Assembly: GCF_000013405.1 (NCBI RefSeq)
Contig: NC_007759.1
Location: forward strand, 1,427,001-1,491,000
DNA: 64,000 nucleotides
Source of the DNA: Syntrophus aciditrophicus SB
GTDB lineage: Bacteria; Desulfobacterota; Syntrophia; Syntrophales; Syntrophaceae
Direction: 5' to 3'
Both the position numbers and the translations under genes were made by a program. The notes beneath the pieces are model-generated. The model was not told the origin of the DNA. It was given only the letters and a program-made list of their open reading frames with translations, and made no database searches. This document shows, one piece after another, positions 55,112-64,000 of this stretch (its first letter is position 1; every line of letters starts with the position of its first letter).

Positions 55112-56296
55112 TCATCGGACGTCCTTCCGACAGCAGATCCGATTCTGCAGTGAGCAGGATTCACCGGAAGCCGCCACGGCAGATGCCGTTCCATTGAAAA
55201 AATAATAATCATACAGATAGCGTGCGATCTGAGCCATCGTTTGTTCCTGATATGAAAGGCTGCGATCCGAGGATTTGATGAAAATCGTCAGGGCCAGATG
55301 GCCTGCATCGCCTGGCAGGGTCAATAAGGCCACATCATTCACAATGCCTGGTCCGATTGTGCCGGTTTTGTTGGCCGTTGCCATGCCGGGGGGAATCAGT
55401 CCCCTGATTCTGGATTGGCCTGTCTTACAGCGCTCCATAATCTTTAAAAGCAGTGTCGTGCTTTCAGGTTTGAGAACCGTTCCACAATGCACCATGGCGA
55501 CGAGTCGTGTCATCGCGTCAGGCGTTGCCGTATCGCGAATGTCGGAATAGAAGCGATTCTGTGCCTTTTCCAGAACATGCATTGGGACCTTGCTGCGCAG
55601 CCTGTTGTACTTTTCCACACTGAAATCCTCCGGTGGGGGAAGTTCGTCGATGCCGCGCCAGTCGGCAAGCATGTTCAAGGTGGAGCGGCTGACATCCAGA
55701 TCCCGGATGCCCAGGGTTTTCATGAACGCGGTGACGGCTTCAGGACCTCCGGCAAGATTCAGCAGGGCATCGCTGGCCGTATTGTCGCTGACCAGCAGCA
55801 TCAATTCCAGCAGTTCCCTGACCGTATAGGATGCCGCCTTCTTCTTAAAGGTTAAAATGAGCTTACCGCTTCCCGGATGAATGTCACTGCCGCGAATAGT
55901 GACGAACTGATCAAGGTCAACATCTCCACAATCTACCCGACTGAGCAGTTGAACAGCGATTGGAATTTTATAGGCGCTGGCCATGGGAAAACGTTCCATC
56001 CCATTGAGGGAAAAACATCGGCCGGATTCGATATGCAGGGCACTGAGGCCTACAGTGCCGCCGGTCAGAACGGCAATGCGATGAATCTCAGACTTCAGTC
56101 TCTGAAATGCCCTGTCACCGTCTGCCTTCAAAGCTATTTCCAGCGTTTCGTTCTTTTTTGATTCCGAGGGAGCGGGCAGGGTAATCGCAGAGGGATTATT
56201 TAGAGGTTCACTGAAACCAGTACAGGCAGTTCCAGTTAAAAGCAGGATAAGACAGAGAGAAAAAATAGAAAGGCTTCTTGTCGTTGCTTTATTCAT
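55112..56296 (-). CDS. Class A beta-lactamase-like serine hydrolase
   Basis: A 394-residue secreted or lipoprotein-anchored protein: N-terminal hydrophobic segment with LLTGTACTGF. SAYK (SXXK, in PMASAYKIPI), SDN (VSDNTASD) and KTG (TANKTGTIG) are in the usual order of class A beta-lactamases. Aligned by eye, the position of catalytic Glu166 (LDxxExxLN) is LDVSRSTLN, with Arg there, so deacylation may be impaired. It may be a PBP-like esterase or a lactamase with another base. A 50-residue insert sits between LNML and SKVP. Confidence 0.78.
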   Translation of the reverse strand: MNKATTRSLSIFSLCLILLLTGTACTGFSEPLNNPSAITLPAPSESKKNETLEIALKADGDRAFQRLKSEIHRIAVLTGGTVGLSALHIESGRCFSLNGMERFPMASAYKIPIAVQLLSRVDCGDVDLDQFVTIRGSDIHPGSGKLILTFKKKAASYTVRELLELMLLVSDNTASDALLNLAGGPEAVTAFMKTLGIRDLDVSRSTLNMLADWRGIDELPPPEDFSVEKYNRLRSKVPMHVLEKAQNRFYSDIRDTATPDAMTRLVAMVHCGTVLKPESTTLLLKIMERCKTGQSRIRGLIPPGMATANKTGTIGPGIVNDVALLTLPGDAGHLALTIFIKSSDRSLSYQEQTMAQIARYLYDYYFFNGTASAVAASGESCSLQNRICCRKDVR

Positions 56297-56557
56297 AGCG
56301 TAGTCGAATTCCCGTATAAAAATTTTCCCACGGATTAATACGAGATTTGATGCGGGTCAAGAGTTATTTTAAGCTTCGCTTTATCCCCACTGTCAATAAT
56401 CTCGATTTGTTATCATGGGAGAATAAGGAAGTTCGGGTTGGATTATCAGGGGATTGAAATACGGAACGGCCATCCGAAAAAGAGGAATACTCCCCTGTAT
56501 ATTGACGTGCGCGAATTCTGACGTCGAGTCAGCGTGAGGTCAGAGACAGGTCAAGAA

Positions 56558-56887
56558 TTATTTTTCTGTCCTTTTGAACTGCGGGCAAATTTCCGATGAG
56601 CCTGGTTCATAATTTCGGCAGACCGAAGGCCTTGTGACGTAGATAGAGCAGGCATAGTGGGCGCCTTCCCAGGTCAAAAACGGACATCCATGAAGGTAGT
56701 GCCCATCCAGGGAAGAAACCAGGTGATCTCCAACCCACATGGCATGCTCATGTTCGATGATGTGCAGAATGTCATCCCGGCCTTCCCGATTCCAGCGTTC
56801 GATGTCTTCACCACTCGCATAGGCGCTGATATGGGCCAGACAGCAGGTGCCGCATTGTTTGCAGGTTATTCGCTGATTCGAATCCAC
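56558..56887 (-). CDS. YkgJ-family cysteine-cluster protein
   Basis: A 109-residue protein with the CxxCGxCC pattern near the N-terminus (CKQCGTCC), then HGCPFL, YACSIY, RPSVCRNYEPGS and CPQF, the Cys series of YkgJ/zinc- or iron-chelating proteins. The start is GTG 56887 because AAGGAG precedes it by 6 bases; ATG codons further upstream lack a ribosome site. Function unknown. Confidence 0.82.
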   Translation of the reverse strand: MDSNQRITCKQCGTCCLAHISAYASGEDIERWNREGRDDILHIIEHEHAMWVGDHLVSSLDGHYLHGCPFLTWEGAHYACSIYVTRPSVCRNYEPGSSEICPQFKRTEK

Positions 56888-57347
56888 AGTTATCTCCTTA
56901 GCCGATATTCTCAGACAGGAGCTAACCATGAAGAATTTCATTCCGAAGACACGATGACGTTGATTTTGAAAAACACCAGGTATCACGGATGGTTAAAACC
57001 CATCCGAGGGTTTTTATGTCATGAATGGAAATAGCAAAGCTCATACTCAGGCTTATGTCTTTGCATTCGGTCATTTCTCTCCCATAAATTGCTGTTGAGG
57101 TCAAGCTCTTCCGGGGATATTTTATGAAGAAAATATTTGATTTTACATAAAATTTATTTTAATTAACAATGCCTGTGTGTTCGATGCATATAAGGCATTC
57201 CCGCACTTTCCATTTGACATTTCAATGTATATCCGCTACCTTACATAAGGCTTTAATAATAAAATAAATGCTGTTTTTTTGTATCCGACAAGTGATCAAT
57301 GGCATTTGGACTCTGCAGATCAAAAACCCACAAAAAGGAGAAAAAGG
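56888..57347. other. Divergent intergenic region with a hairpin
   Basis: 460 bases between divergent genes. CGGATGG (56986-56992) pairs with CCATCCG (57000-57006), followed on the plus strand by AGGGTTTTT. It looks like a terminator with no gene before it, or part of a leader RNA of the YkgJ gene on the other strand. The rest is AT-rich and carries nothing I can support. Confidence 0.45.
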
Positions 57348-57527
57348 ATGAAAATTCAGGAGATAAGAAAGATAGCCAAGCAGTGGGGAGTCGATGCAAG
57401 GGTTGGGCGTTCCAAGCAGGACATCATCCGGGATATCCAGATTAAAGAAGGCAACGATCCCTGTTTTCAGACAAGACAGCAATGCGATAACGATTGCCTG
57501 TGGAAGCAGGACTGCATTAAAGGGTGA
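57348..57527 (+). CDS. Small SAP-like protein with C-terminal cysteines (59 aa)
   Basis: IQEIRKIAKQWGVDARVGRSKQDIIRDIQ is a SAP/Rho-N-like helix-extension-helix unit, expected to touch nucleic acid; the C-terminus has CFQTRQQCDNDCLWKQDC, four cysteines that could bind metal. AAAAGGAG lies 6 bases before the ATG at 57348; an earlier frame start at 57279 is less likely. A good terminator follows. Function unknown. Confidence 0.75.
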   Translation: MKIQEIRKIAKQWGVDARVGRSKQDIIRDIQIKEGNDPCFQTRQQCDNDCLWKQDCIKG

Positions 57528-57561
57528 AAAAAGCTGTCTTTCTGAATTCACCCGCCAAAAC

Positions 57562-57593
57562 AAGGGGTCAGGCAACCTGCCTAACCCCTTTTT
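57562..57593 (+). terminator. Terminator of the SAP-like gene
   Basis: AAGGGGT (57562-57568) with ACCCCTT (57584-57590), inner AGGCA/TGCCT, followed by TTTTT. Confidence 0.85.
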
Positions 57594-57610
57594 AAGTATT
57601 ATTTAGAATC

Positions 57611-58606
57611 ATGAACCGCTCTGGAACAATTTCAGGAAATAATTTTCAGTCAACTGCTGCTCAAACGACAGCAGGTCCACGGGAAAGCCGCCTCGCAGCA
57701 TCTGTCTGCCGCATCGCTCCTTTTTACGACTTCATTCTGCGGCGGAAAATTATGCGTCAGAAAATTCCTCTTCTGGCCAGTTTTAAACTGACATTCCGCT
57801 GCAACCTTTCATGTCTTGCCTGCCCGTTTCACCAGCGTGCCGGAGAAGAGAAAGCCAACATGAGCTGGTCTCTGGCCAGGGCTTCCCTTGACGCCTTGAA
57901 GCATCAGGGCACACTGATTGTTGTCTTTGAAGGAGGGGAACCCTTTTTGTGGCGGGATGGCCGCCATGACCTGCATGATTTGGTCAATTACGCCGGAAGG
58001 CTATTTCCCCGGGTAGCCGTAACAACAAACGGAACCTTTCCCCTGGATGTGCCGGCGGACATCCTGTGGGTCAGTCTGGACGGCTTGAAGGAGACTCACG
58101 ACCGGCTCCGCTCCGGTTCTTTCGACAGAGTCTGGGAAAATCTCGAACAATGCAGTCATGGCCGTCTTTTCGTTCACTTCACCATCAACCGTGAGAATCG
58201 TCACGATATCCGCCCATTGCTGGAAAAACTGAAAGGCATTCCGGCATTCCGCGGAATGACCGTTCAACTGTTCTACCCCTATGGTCAGGGAGAAGCATCC
58301 CTGGCTTTGTCCGATCTGGAACGGAAGACGGTTCTGGAAGAAGTTGTCGCGATGAAGAAACAAGGGTTTCCGATTCTCAACTCCGCCGGTCGTTTGACGG
58401 CCATGATTAACAACGACTGGCGCTGCCATGACGATATTCTCATCAATGTCGATCCTGATGGCGCCATCACTCCGGGTTGTTATGTCAAGAGCAGGGGGCG
58501 GATCAACTGCCGGAACTGCGGTTTTTCTCCCGTTTCCGAGGCGTCGGGCGCCCTGGACCTTTTTCCGGGATCGCTGAAGGCGGGATGGTCGATTTTCCTG
58601 AAGTGA
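57611..58606 (+). CDS. Radical SAM protein of unknown function
   Basis: A 331-residue protein. CNLSCLACP (Cys64, 68, 71) is the radical SAM motif, VVFEGGEPFLW the GGEP motif and VSLDGLKETHD the usual mid-domain strand. Near the C-terminus CYVKSRG and CRNCGF may bind a further cluster. In overall form it is like HpnH or other radical SAM proteins with a short C-terminal extension. No ribosome site is clear for ATG 57611; ATG 57752 begins MRQKIPLLASFKLTFRC and is an alternative. Together with the short downstream gene it may be a small operon. Substrate unknown. Confidence 0.75.
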   Translation: MNRSGTISGNNFQSTAAQTTAGPRESRLAASVCRIAPFYDFILRRKIMRQKIPLLASFKLTFRCNLSCLACPFHQRAGEEKANMSWSLARASLDALKHQGTLIVVFEGGEPFLWRDGRHDLHDLVNYAGRLFPRVAVTTNGTFPLDVPADILWVSLDGLKETHDRLRSGSFDRVWENLEQCSHGRLFVHFTINRENRHDIRPLLEKLKGIPAFRGMTVQLFYPYGQGEASLALSDLERKTVLEEVVAMKKQGFPILNSAGRLTAMINNDWRCHDDILINVDPDGAITPGCYVKSRGRINCRNCGFSPVSEASGALDLFPGSLKAGWSIFLK

Positions 58607-58634
58607 TAACCCTCATGATATAAAGGAATATTCC

Positions 58635-58835
58635 ATGGGAAAAAAATCCCGGTCCGGCAAAAAGGAAGACACGGTCTTGAAGGAAAACATTCGGTTGTCC
58701 ATCTATGTCCCTGAAGAACAACTGTTTCAGAGGATTCCTCTCTGCCGTTATCTCAGCGATCTGTCATCCTTTTTCGAAAATGAAGATGATGAGAAGAGAT
58801 TCATGGATAGTTCAGGAGAAAAGAAACAGCCGTAA
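58635..58835 (+). CDS. Small protein of unknown function (66 aa)
   Basis: AAAGGAATATTCC precedes the ATG. The product is hydrophilic with a basic start (GKKSRSGKKED), a short core (LSIYVPEEQLFQRI) and an acidic end; no cysteines. It lies between the radical SAM gene and recC, 16 bases from the latter, so it may be cotranscribed. No family recognised. Confidence 0.5.
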   Translation: MGKKSRSGKKEDTVLKENIRLSIYVPEEQLFQRIPLCRYLSDLSSFFENEDDEKRFMDSSGEKKQP

Positions 58836-58851
58836 CAGAGGTTAAGCTTCC

Positions 58852-61800
58852 ATGAAAGGATTGAACATTATTGCAAGCAACCGCATGGAGGTTCTGGCTG
58901 AAAAGCTGGCCGATGTTCTGGCCGGGCCTCTTTCTTCACCGCTGACTCCGGAAATCATTGTCGTCCAGAGCCGGGGAATGGAACGTTGGGTTTCCATGCA
59001 ACTGGCCGCTTTTCACGGGATCTGCGCCAATGTCCGGTTTCCCTTTCCAAGGAGAATGATTCAGGACATTTTCCATGCCGTTCTGCCGGGTTGGGAGGCA
59101 GAACAGGATTTCAATCCGGAGCTTGCGGCCTGGCGTATCATGAGCCTGCTGACCGTTGCGTCATCGCGCCCTGGTTTTGAACCTCTGGCAGCATACCTCC
59201 ATGACGATTCTCAAGGGCTGAAACGCTTTCAATTGTCGCGTCAGATTGCCCGACTTTTCGATCAATATCTGATTTTCCGTCCGGAAATGATCCTTAACTG
59301 GGAGAAAAGAATTTCCGATGGAGACGAATATTCCTGGCAGGCGGATCTCTGGCGGCTTTTCGTAGAGGAGGGAAAGATCGTCCACCCGGCGGTACTCCGC
59401 CTCTCTCTGCAAGATGTCATGATCCGGCGGGGAAATCAACTCTCCGCTTGCCTGCCGGAACGCATCTCGATATTTGGAATCTCCTATCTGCCTCCTTTTT
59501 ATCTGGATATCTTTCTTGCTGTTTCGTCTTTCATGGAGGTTAATTTCTTTCTCCTGAATCCATCCCGTGAATTCTGGTTCGACATCCGTTCCTCCCGGGA
59601 GATTTCCCGGGAAGTGAAACTGGTTAAGGGCAGCGTTGAGAAAGGAATGGAGAATGAGGAATTGTCCCGTAGTGAGCTCTATCTGGAAGAGGGCAACAGT
59701 CTGCTGGCCTCCCTGGGCACTCTGGGACGGGAGTTCTGGTCTTTTCTGGGCGAATGTTCAGGCCGGGAAGAGGAGTATTATGTCGAACCGGGCGAAACCT
59801 CGCTTCTCCACGCGATTCAGTCCGACATTCTGAATCTCCGGGAGGGCGGAGGGGAGGCCGATGCGGACGGCCGAGAGGTCATGTTTTCCGAGGAAAGATC
59901 TCTGCAGATTCATGCCTGCCACAGTCCAATGCGCGAAGTTGAAGTGCTTCACGATTCCCTGCTGGACCTTCTGGAAGCCGATCCATCCCTTCAACCCCAT
60001 GACATCGTGGTCATGACACCGGAAATCGAAACTTACGCGCCTTTCATTACGGCGGTATTCGAGACAGTCGATGAGGATGCGCCCGGTCTGGTCGATCAGC
60101 CGAAAATCCCTTACCATATTGTCGATCGCGCCACGATCAGTGGGAGACCGGTTCTGGGAGGACTCCTGAAAATCCTTGATCTTCCATTAGGGCGGTTTGC
60201 CGCCGGCGAGGTGCTCTCACTACTGGAGGTTGCCGCTATTCGCAACCGGTTCGGCTTGACTGAAGCCGATATCGATCAGGTTTCGCGCTGGGTTGCCGAC
60301 AGCGGCATCCGGTGGGGAATCGATGAACGCAGCCGTCTGCGGGAGGGGTTGCCGGAAATCGCCACAAATTCCTGGCAATGGGGACTGAAGCGTATGCTGC
60401 TGGGTTATGCCCTTCCGGCCAGAAACAATGAACTTTTCTCCGGAATTATGCCCTGTGAGACGGCGGAAGGAAGCGAGGCCCGGCTCCTCGGCATTCTGGC
60501 GGAATTCACAGAACGGCTGTTTCTGACAGCGGAAAGCCTGAGTCAGGATCGCACGCTTTCGGACTGGGGCAGTCTCCTTGACGATATCTCTGATCGTTTT
60601 TTCCTGGGAGATGAGGACTCTGAACCGGATATCCGGAATCTACGTCAACTTGCTTCCGATCTCAAAAATCTTCAGGAAAAAACCGGATTTCCGGAGAAAA
60701 TCAGCCTTGCCATCGTGCGGTCCTTCCTCCAGGATCGGTTTCAGGCAACGGGAGCCGATGGCGGGTTTCTCAGCCGGGGTGTAACCTTCTGCTCTCTCCT
60801 TCCCATGAGGAGCATTCCTTTCCGGGTGATCTGCCTGATGGGAATGAACAATGGGGACTACCCGAGACGGCCGCAGACGCCCAGTTTCGACCTTATGGCC
60901 AGGCACCCCCGGCGGGGCGACCGTTCCCGGAGGAACGACGACCGCTATCTTTTTCTGGAAGCCCTTCTTTCCGCCCGCGATACGCTTTATATCAGTTATG
61001 TAGGGCAGAGCATGGAAGACAACAGCAGAATCCCCCCATCCGTGGTCGTGAGCGAACTTCTGGATTATGTCCGCCGCGGATTTGTTTTGAAAGACTGCAA
61101 TATCGATGAGTTACTGATCACATACCATCCCCTTCAGGCTTTCAGCCCGGTCTGTTTTACCGAAGAATCGTGCCGGCTCTTCAGTTATTCCGAAGAGAAC
61201 CGCAAAGCGGCAAACACCCTGCTCAAGCGTTCGTCCCTGACTTCGATACCGGGTGCCGAAGCGGAAAGGCTTCCGGAAGATCCGGCAATGGCTACGCAGG
61301 CAACCATTCGGGATCTGATCGCCTTCTTCCGTCATCCCGCAAGATTTTTTCTGCAGAGAAGACTGGCCGTCTTTCTGGGGGAGGCGGACATCGTACTGGA
61401 GGAGAATGAACACTTCGATGTAGAGGGGCTTGACCGGTACGGCATTGAACAGCTTCTGATGGAAAAGGAAATCGAAACGGGACACATGGAGGAAGTTTAT
61501 CCGGTGCTCGCCGCGCAGGGGCTCCTTCCCCATGGGGCTGTGGGTCAGTCCCGGTTCGATGCCTTAAAGCGCGATATTTGCCATTTTGTTCGTAGTTATA
61601 AGCATATTCTGCACTCGGAAAACATTCCTCCCCGCGACATCGATCTGGAAGTGGCTGGTTTCCGACTCTCCGGTCGCCTTGAAGGACTCGGTTCGCGGGG
61701 TTTGCTCCATTATCGCTACGCGACCCTGAAAGGGAAGGATCACCTGAAACTGTGGATTATGCATCTTCTTCTGCATGCAACGGACGGCCCCGATGGAGGC

Positions 61801-62193
61801 GACAGAGAAAGTCTTCTTCTGGGAAAAAACGGATTATGGCGATATTCCGCCATCGATGAAGCCCGGTGTCACCTTGAAAAACTGATCTCCCTTTATCGGG
61901 AAGGGTTGTGTCGCCCTCTTCACTTTTTTCCGGAAACCTCCTGGGCCTATGCCGTAAAAATATTAAGGAACGGAGAACTGTCGGAAGAAGCGGAAGAGTC
62001 CGCCTGGGACGCGGCAAGAAAAGCGTGGGAAGGAGATGATTTTCAGAGGGGCGAAGGTGTTGATCATTACAACCGCCTTTGTTTTGGGGATTTCTCCCCC
62101 CAGGATGTGGAATTTCAGGAATTGTCCCTGAACGTCTATAGACCTCTGCTCGAAACGCAATGGAAGAAAAAATCAAATCGTAAAGCGCCATGA
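58852..62193 (+). CDS. recC: Exodeoxyribonuclease V gamma subunit
   Basis: A 1113-residue RecC. The N-terminus INIIASNRMEVLAEKLAD, QSRGMERWVSMQLA and CANVRFPFP are family marks; the middle has PYHIVDRAT and the helicase-like GMNNGDYPRRP with FLEALLSARDTLYISYVG. RecC is an inactive helicase that holds RecB and RecD and reads the Chi site. Length is normal (E. coli 1122). It overlaps recB by ATGA. Confidence 0.93.
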   Translation: MKGLNIIASNRMEVLAEKLADVLAGPLSSPLTPEIIVVQSRGMERWVSMQLAAFHGICANVRFPFPRRMIQDIFHAVLPGWEAEQDFNPELAAWRIMSLLTVASSRPGFEPLAAYLHDDSQGLKRFQLSRQIARLFDQYLIFRPEMILNWEKRISDGDEYSWQADLWRLFVEEGKIVHPAVLRLSLQDVMIRRGNQLSACLPERISIFGISYLPPFYLDIFLAVSSFMEVNFFLLNPSREFWFDIRSSREISREVKLVKGSVEKGMENEELSRSELYLEEGNSLLASLGTLGREFWSFLGECSGREEEYYVEPGETSLLHAIQSDILNLREGGGEADADGREVMFSEERSLQIHACHSPMREVEVLHDSLLDLLEADPSLQPHDIVVMTPEIETYAPFITAVFETVDEDAPGLVDQPKIPYHIVDRATISGRPVLGGLLKILDLPLGRFAAGEVLSLLEVAAIRNRFGLTEADIDQVSRWVADSGIRWGIDERSRLREGLPEIATNSWQWGLKRMLLGYALPARNNELFSGIMPCETAEGSEARLLGILAEFTERLFLTAESLSQDRTLSDWGSLLDDISDRFFLGDEDSEPDIRNLRQLASDLKNLQEKTGFPEKISLAIVRSFLQDRFQATGADGGFLSRGVTFCSLLPMRSIPFRVICLMGMNNGDYPRRPQTPSFDLMARHPRRGDRSRRNDDRYLFLEALLSARDTLYISYVGQSMEDNSRIPPSVVVSELLDYVRRGFVLKDCNIDELLITYHPLQAFSPVCFTEESCRLFSYSEENRKAANTLLKRSSLTSIPGAEAERLPEDPAMATQATIRDLIAFFRHPARFFLQRRLAVFLGEADIVLEENEHFDVEGLDRYGIEQLLMEKEIETGHMEEVYPVLAAQGLLPHGAVGQSRFDALKRDICHFVRSYKHILHSENIPPRDIDLEVAGFRLSGRLEGLGSRGLLHYRYATLKGKDHLKLWIMHLLLHATDGPDGGDRESLLLGKNGLWRYSAIDEARCHLEKLISLYREGLCRPLHFFPETSWAYAVKILRNGELSEEAEESAWDAARKAWEGDDFQRGEGVDHYNRLCFGDFSPQDVEFQELSLNVYRPLLETQWKKKSNRKAP

Positions 62194-64000
62194 AACCTTT
62201 TGACCTCCTCAACGCGCCCCTTCAGGGACGAAACCTGATTGAAGCCAATGCGGGCACTGGAAAAACCTACGCCATCAGCGGACTCTTTCTTCGCCTGATT
62301 GTGGAGCATGCCCTGCAGGTCGGGGAGATTCTCGTCATGACCTACACCGTGGCGGCGACGGAGGAACTGAAAGACAGAATCCGCTGCACACTCAGCCGGG
62401 CTTTGGAGGCCCTCGGGCATGGAAGGGTTGAAGACCTCTTTCTGGACTCATTTGTCCGTCGTCTGGCGGAGGATGATCGCACGAATTCCGCACGGCGGCG
62501 TTTGGCGACGGCGCTGCGGGATTTCGACGAGGCGGCCATTTTTACCATTCATGGTTTCTGTCAGCGGACGCTTCAGGAAAACGCTTTTGAAAGTCATTCA
62601 ACCTTCAATGCCGAACTGATCACCGAGTCGGAAAAAATAACGGATTTGATTCTCCAGGATTTCTGGCGGCGTCACTTTTACGAAGCGCAGCCGGAACTGG
62701 TCGCCTACGCGCTTGAAACAAAAAATAACCTGGCGGGATACCGCTCTTTTCTGAGGCAGATTTCCAGCCATCCGGATATTCGAATCGTTCTGGAGCCGCC
62801 AGCCCCGAACCATGATATCGTGGAAGAAGAAATCGCCGCTTATCGCCGGGAGATCAGCAAATTGCGGGACTCATGGAAAGAGTGCCGCGAAACCGTTTGC
62901 AGCCTCCTCAGGGATGGTTCGCTAAACGGCAAAGTATACGGGGAATATCAAACGGATCGCTATGTCGATGAACTGGATGTTTTTCTGGAAAGAGGGGGGC
63001 CCTGCTTTCCCCTGCCGAAAAACTTCGAAAAATTTACTGCAGGCAAACTGTCCAGATCGTGCCGGAAAGGCTGTGTGCCTCCAAAACATCACTTTTTCGA
63101 AATTTGCCAAGTAATTAATGACTTGGAGAAAAGACTTAAAGTTGTACTTGACAGTATTCTTCTATCGCTGAAGAAAGAACTTCTGCAGACTATCCACGCT
63201 GAACTGCCCGCTTTTAAAACCCGGCGGAATATCCTCTTTTTCGACGACCTTCTCCTGCGCCTGCGGGATGCCCTCGGACGGCCGGAAGGCGATCTCCTGG
63301 CGGCGGCTATCCGGAGAAAATACCGGGCTGCCCTGATAGATGAATTTCAGGATACGGACCCCGTGCAGTATGCCATTCTGCAAGCGGCTTTTCTGTGCAA
63401 CCGCCCTGAGGAGTCAGATAAACCGCCGATATTTCTCATAGGTGATCCAAAACAGGCGATATACAGTTTCCGGGGCGCGGACATTTTTGCCTACATGGCA
63501 GCGGCGAAACAGGTGGATGCAGCATATACCCTTCAGGAGAACTGGCGTTCTGCGCCTGCGCTTCTCAATGCTGTCAACAGCGTGTTTCACAGTCATCCAA
63601 ATCCTTTCGTTTACGAGGCCATTTCCTTTATGGATTCAAAACCGGCTCCGGGAGGGCAGAAAGAACAGTTGATCCTTGCCGGACCCGACGAATGGGATCC
63701 GGCGCCTCTTCAACTCTGGGTTATTCCTGATCATCAAAAGGGCGGAAAGGTGAAGCCGTTGGGAAAAGGCCATGCGACCCCCGGGATTCTCCAGGCCGTT
63801 ACAGCGGAGATCAGTCACCTGCTGGATGCAGGAAGGAAGGGGATGGCCCTGATTGGCAACCGGAGAATAGAAGCCGGGGATGTGGCCGTTCTCGTCCGGT
63901 CCAATCGGGAGGCCCGGCTTATTCAGCAGGCCCTTTTGGAAGGATCGATACCGGCTGTTATGCATAGTCGGGATAATCTGTTTGACTCGCTGGAGGCAAC
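62190..64000 (+). CDS. recB: Exodeoxyribonuclease V beta subunit, N-terminal part cut by window end
   Basis: From ATG 62190 the frame stays open to the window end (603 codons). Walker A EANAGTGKTYAI, TYTVAATEELKDRI (Ia), FTIHGFCQRTL, LIDEFQDTDPVQY (II), IGDPKQAIYSFRGADI (III) and ENWRS (IV) define a UvrD-family helicase of the RecB type. The C-terminal nuclease domain is beyond the window. RecBCD loads at double-strand ends, unwinds and degrades until Chi, then loads RecA. Confidence 0.95.
   Translation, partial: MKPFDLLNAPLQGRNLIEANAGTGKTYAISGLFLRLIVEHALQVGEILVMTYTVAATEELKDRIRCTLSRALEALGHGRVEDLFLDSFVRRLAEDDRTNSARRRLATALRDFDEAAIFTIHGFCQRTLQENAFESHSTFNAELITESEKITDLILQDFWRRHFYEAQPELVAYALETKNNLAGYRSFLRQISSHPDIRIVLEPPAPNHDIVEEEIAAYRREISKLRDSWKECRETVCSLLRDGSLNGKVYGEYQTDRYVDELDVFLERGGPCFPLPKNFEKFTAGKLSRSCRKGCVPPKHHFFEICQVINDLEKRLKVVLDSILLSLKKELLQTIHAELPAFKTRRNILFFDDLLLRLRDALGRPEGDLLAAAIRRKYRAALIDEFQDTDPVQYAILQAAFLCNRPEESDKPPIFLIGDPKQAIYSFRGADIFAYMAAAKQVDAAYTLQENWRSAPALLNAVNSVFHSHPNPFVYEAISFMDSKPAPGGQKEQLILAGPDEWDPAPLQLWVIPDHQKGGKVKPLGKGHATPGILQAVTAEISHLLDAGRKGMALIGNRRIEAGDVAVLVRSNREARLIQQALLEGSIPAVMHSRDNLFDSLEA

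Noticed and set aside
1..64000. CRISPR array or origin of replication
   Set aside because: No regularly spaced direct repeats of the right size, and no clustered DnaA boxes with dnaA or parAB genes were seen.

Overview
The window looks like the chromosome of an anaerobic, syntrophic or sulfate-reducer-like deltaproteobacterium, possibly Syntrophus or a close relative. This is inferred from gene content: a tungsten-type aldehyde ferredoxin oxidoreductase with its own iron-sulfur partner, four MoeA-like genes, a molybdate/tungstate ABC transporter, an EF-G of the spirochaete/planctomycete/delta/mitochondrial type, and a deltaproteobacterial style of arginine/lysine gene cluster. No species marker such as rRNA is present. 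About 40 protein genes have clear family assignments, with three tRNAs, one intact insertion sequence and the end of a second.

Layout. 1-261 is the C-terminal end of an IS256-type transposase. 688-8412 is the most unusual part: a thiazole/oxazole-modified peptide (TOMM, RiPP) locus. It holds a radical SAM protein, a 97-aa protein, a precursor with a nitrile-hydratase-type leader (NHLP), a second radical SAM/SPASM protein, a YcaO cyclodehydratase fused to its leader-binding partner domain, and a SagB-type FMN dehydrogenase. No exporter or protease lies nearby. 8586-25601 is a molybdenum/tungsten region: MoeA, modC-modB-modA, a two-domain molbindin, a MoeA fused to a periplasmic-binding-like domain, another MoeA, an aldehyde dehydrogenase, a two-repeat 139-aa protein, an ISL3-family element with perfect inverted repeats and an 8-bp target duplication, the aldehyde ferredoxin oxidoreductase with its ferredoxin, and a fourth MoeA with a promoter and a strongly structured leader RNA.

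25803-42683 is core metabolism, almost all on the plus strand: tRNA-Arg, miaB with a bifunctional-nuclease gene, xerC-hslV-hslU, argB-argD-argF-argG-argH, a lipoprotein, lysA-dapA-dapB, folK, a YHS-like membrane protein, a transaldolase gene with a one-base frameshift, and pgsA. 42689-50780 holds an L,D-transpeptidase, tRNA-Gly and tRNA-Cys, a leucyl aminopeptidase, two oligopeptide-transporter ATPases without their permeases, an alpha/beta hydrolase, a candidate small RNA and a cold-shock gene with a TTG start. 50836-64000 holds the EF-G gene, an orphan P-loop ATPase, an amidohydrolase, a class-A-beta-lactamase-like protein, a cysteine-rich YkgJ-type protein, a 59-aa SAP-like protein, another radical SAM protein, recC and the first third or more of recB, cut by the window end.

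How the parts fit together. In the TOMM locus the YcaO protein should cyclise Cys/Ser/Thr near the C-terminus of the 116-aa precursor, and SagB should oxidise azolines to azoles. The radical SAM proteins could add a second kind of modification. In the Mo/W region, ModABC brings in the oxyanion, molbindin stores it, the several MoeA proteins insert Mo or W into molybdopterin, and the oxidoreductase is the likely consumer.
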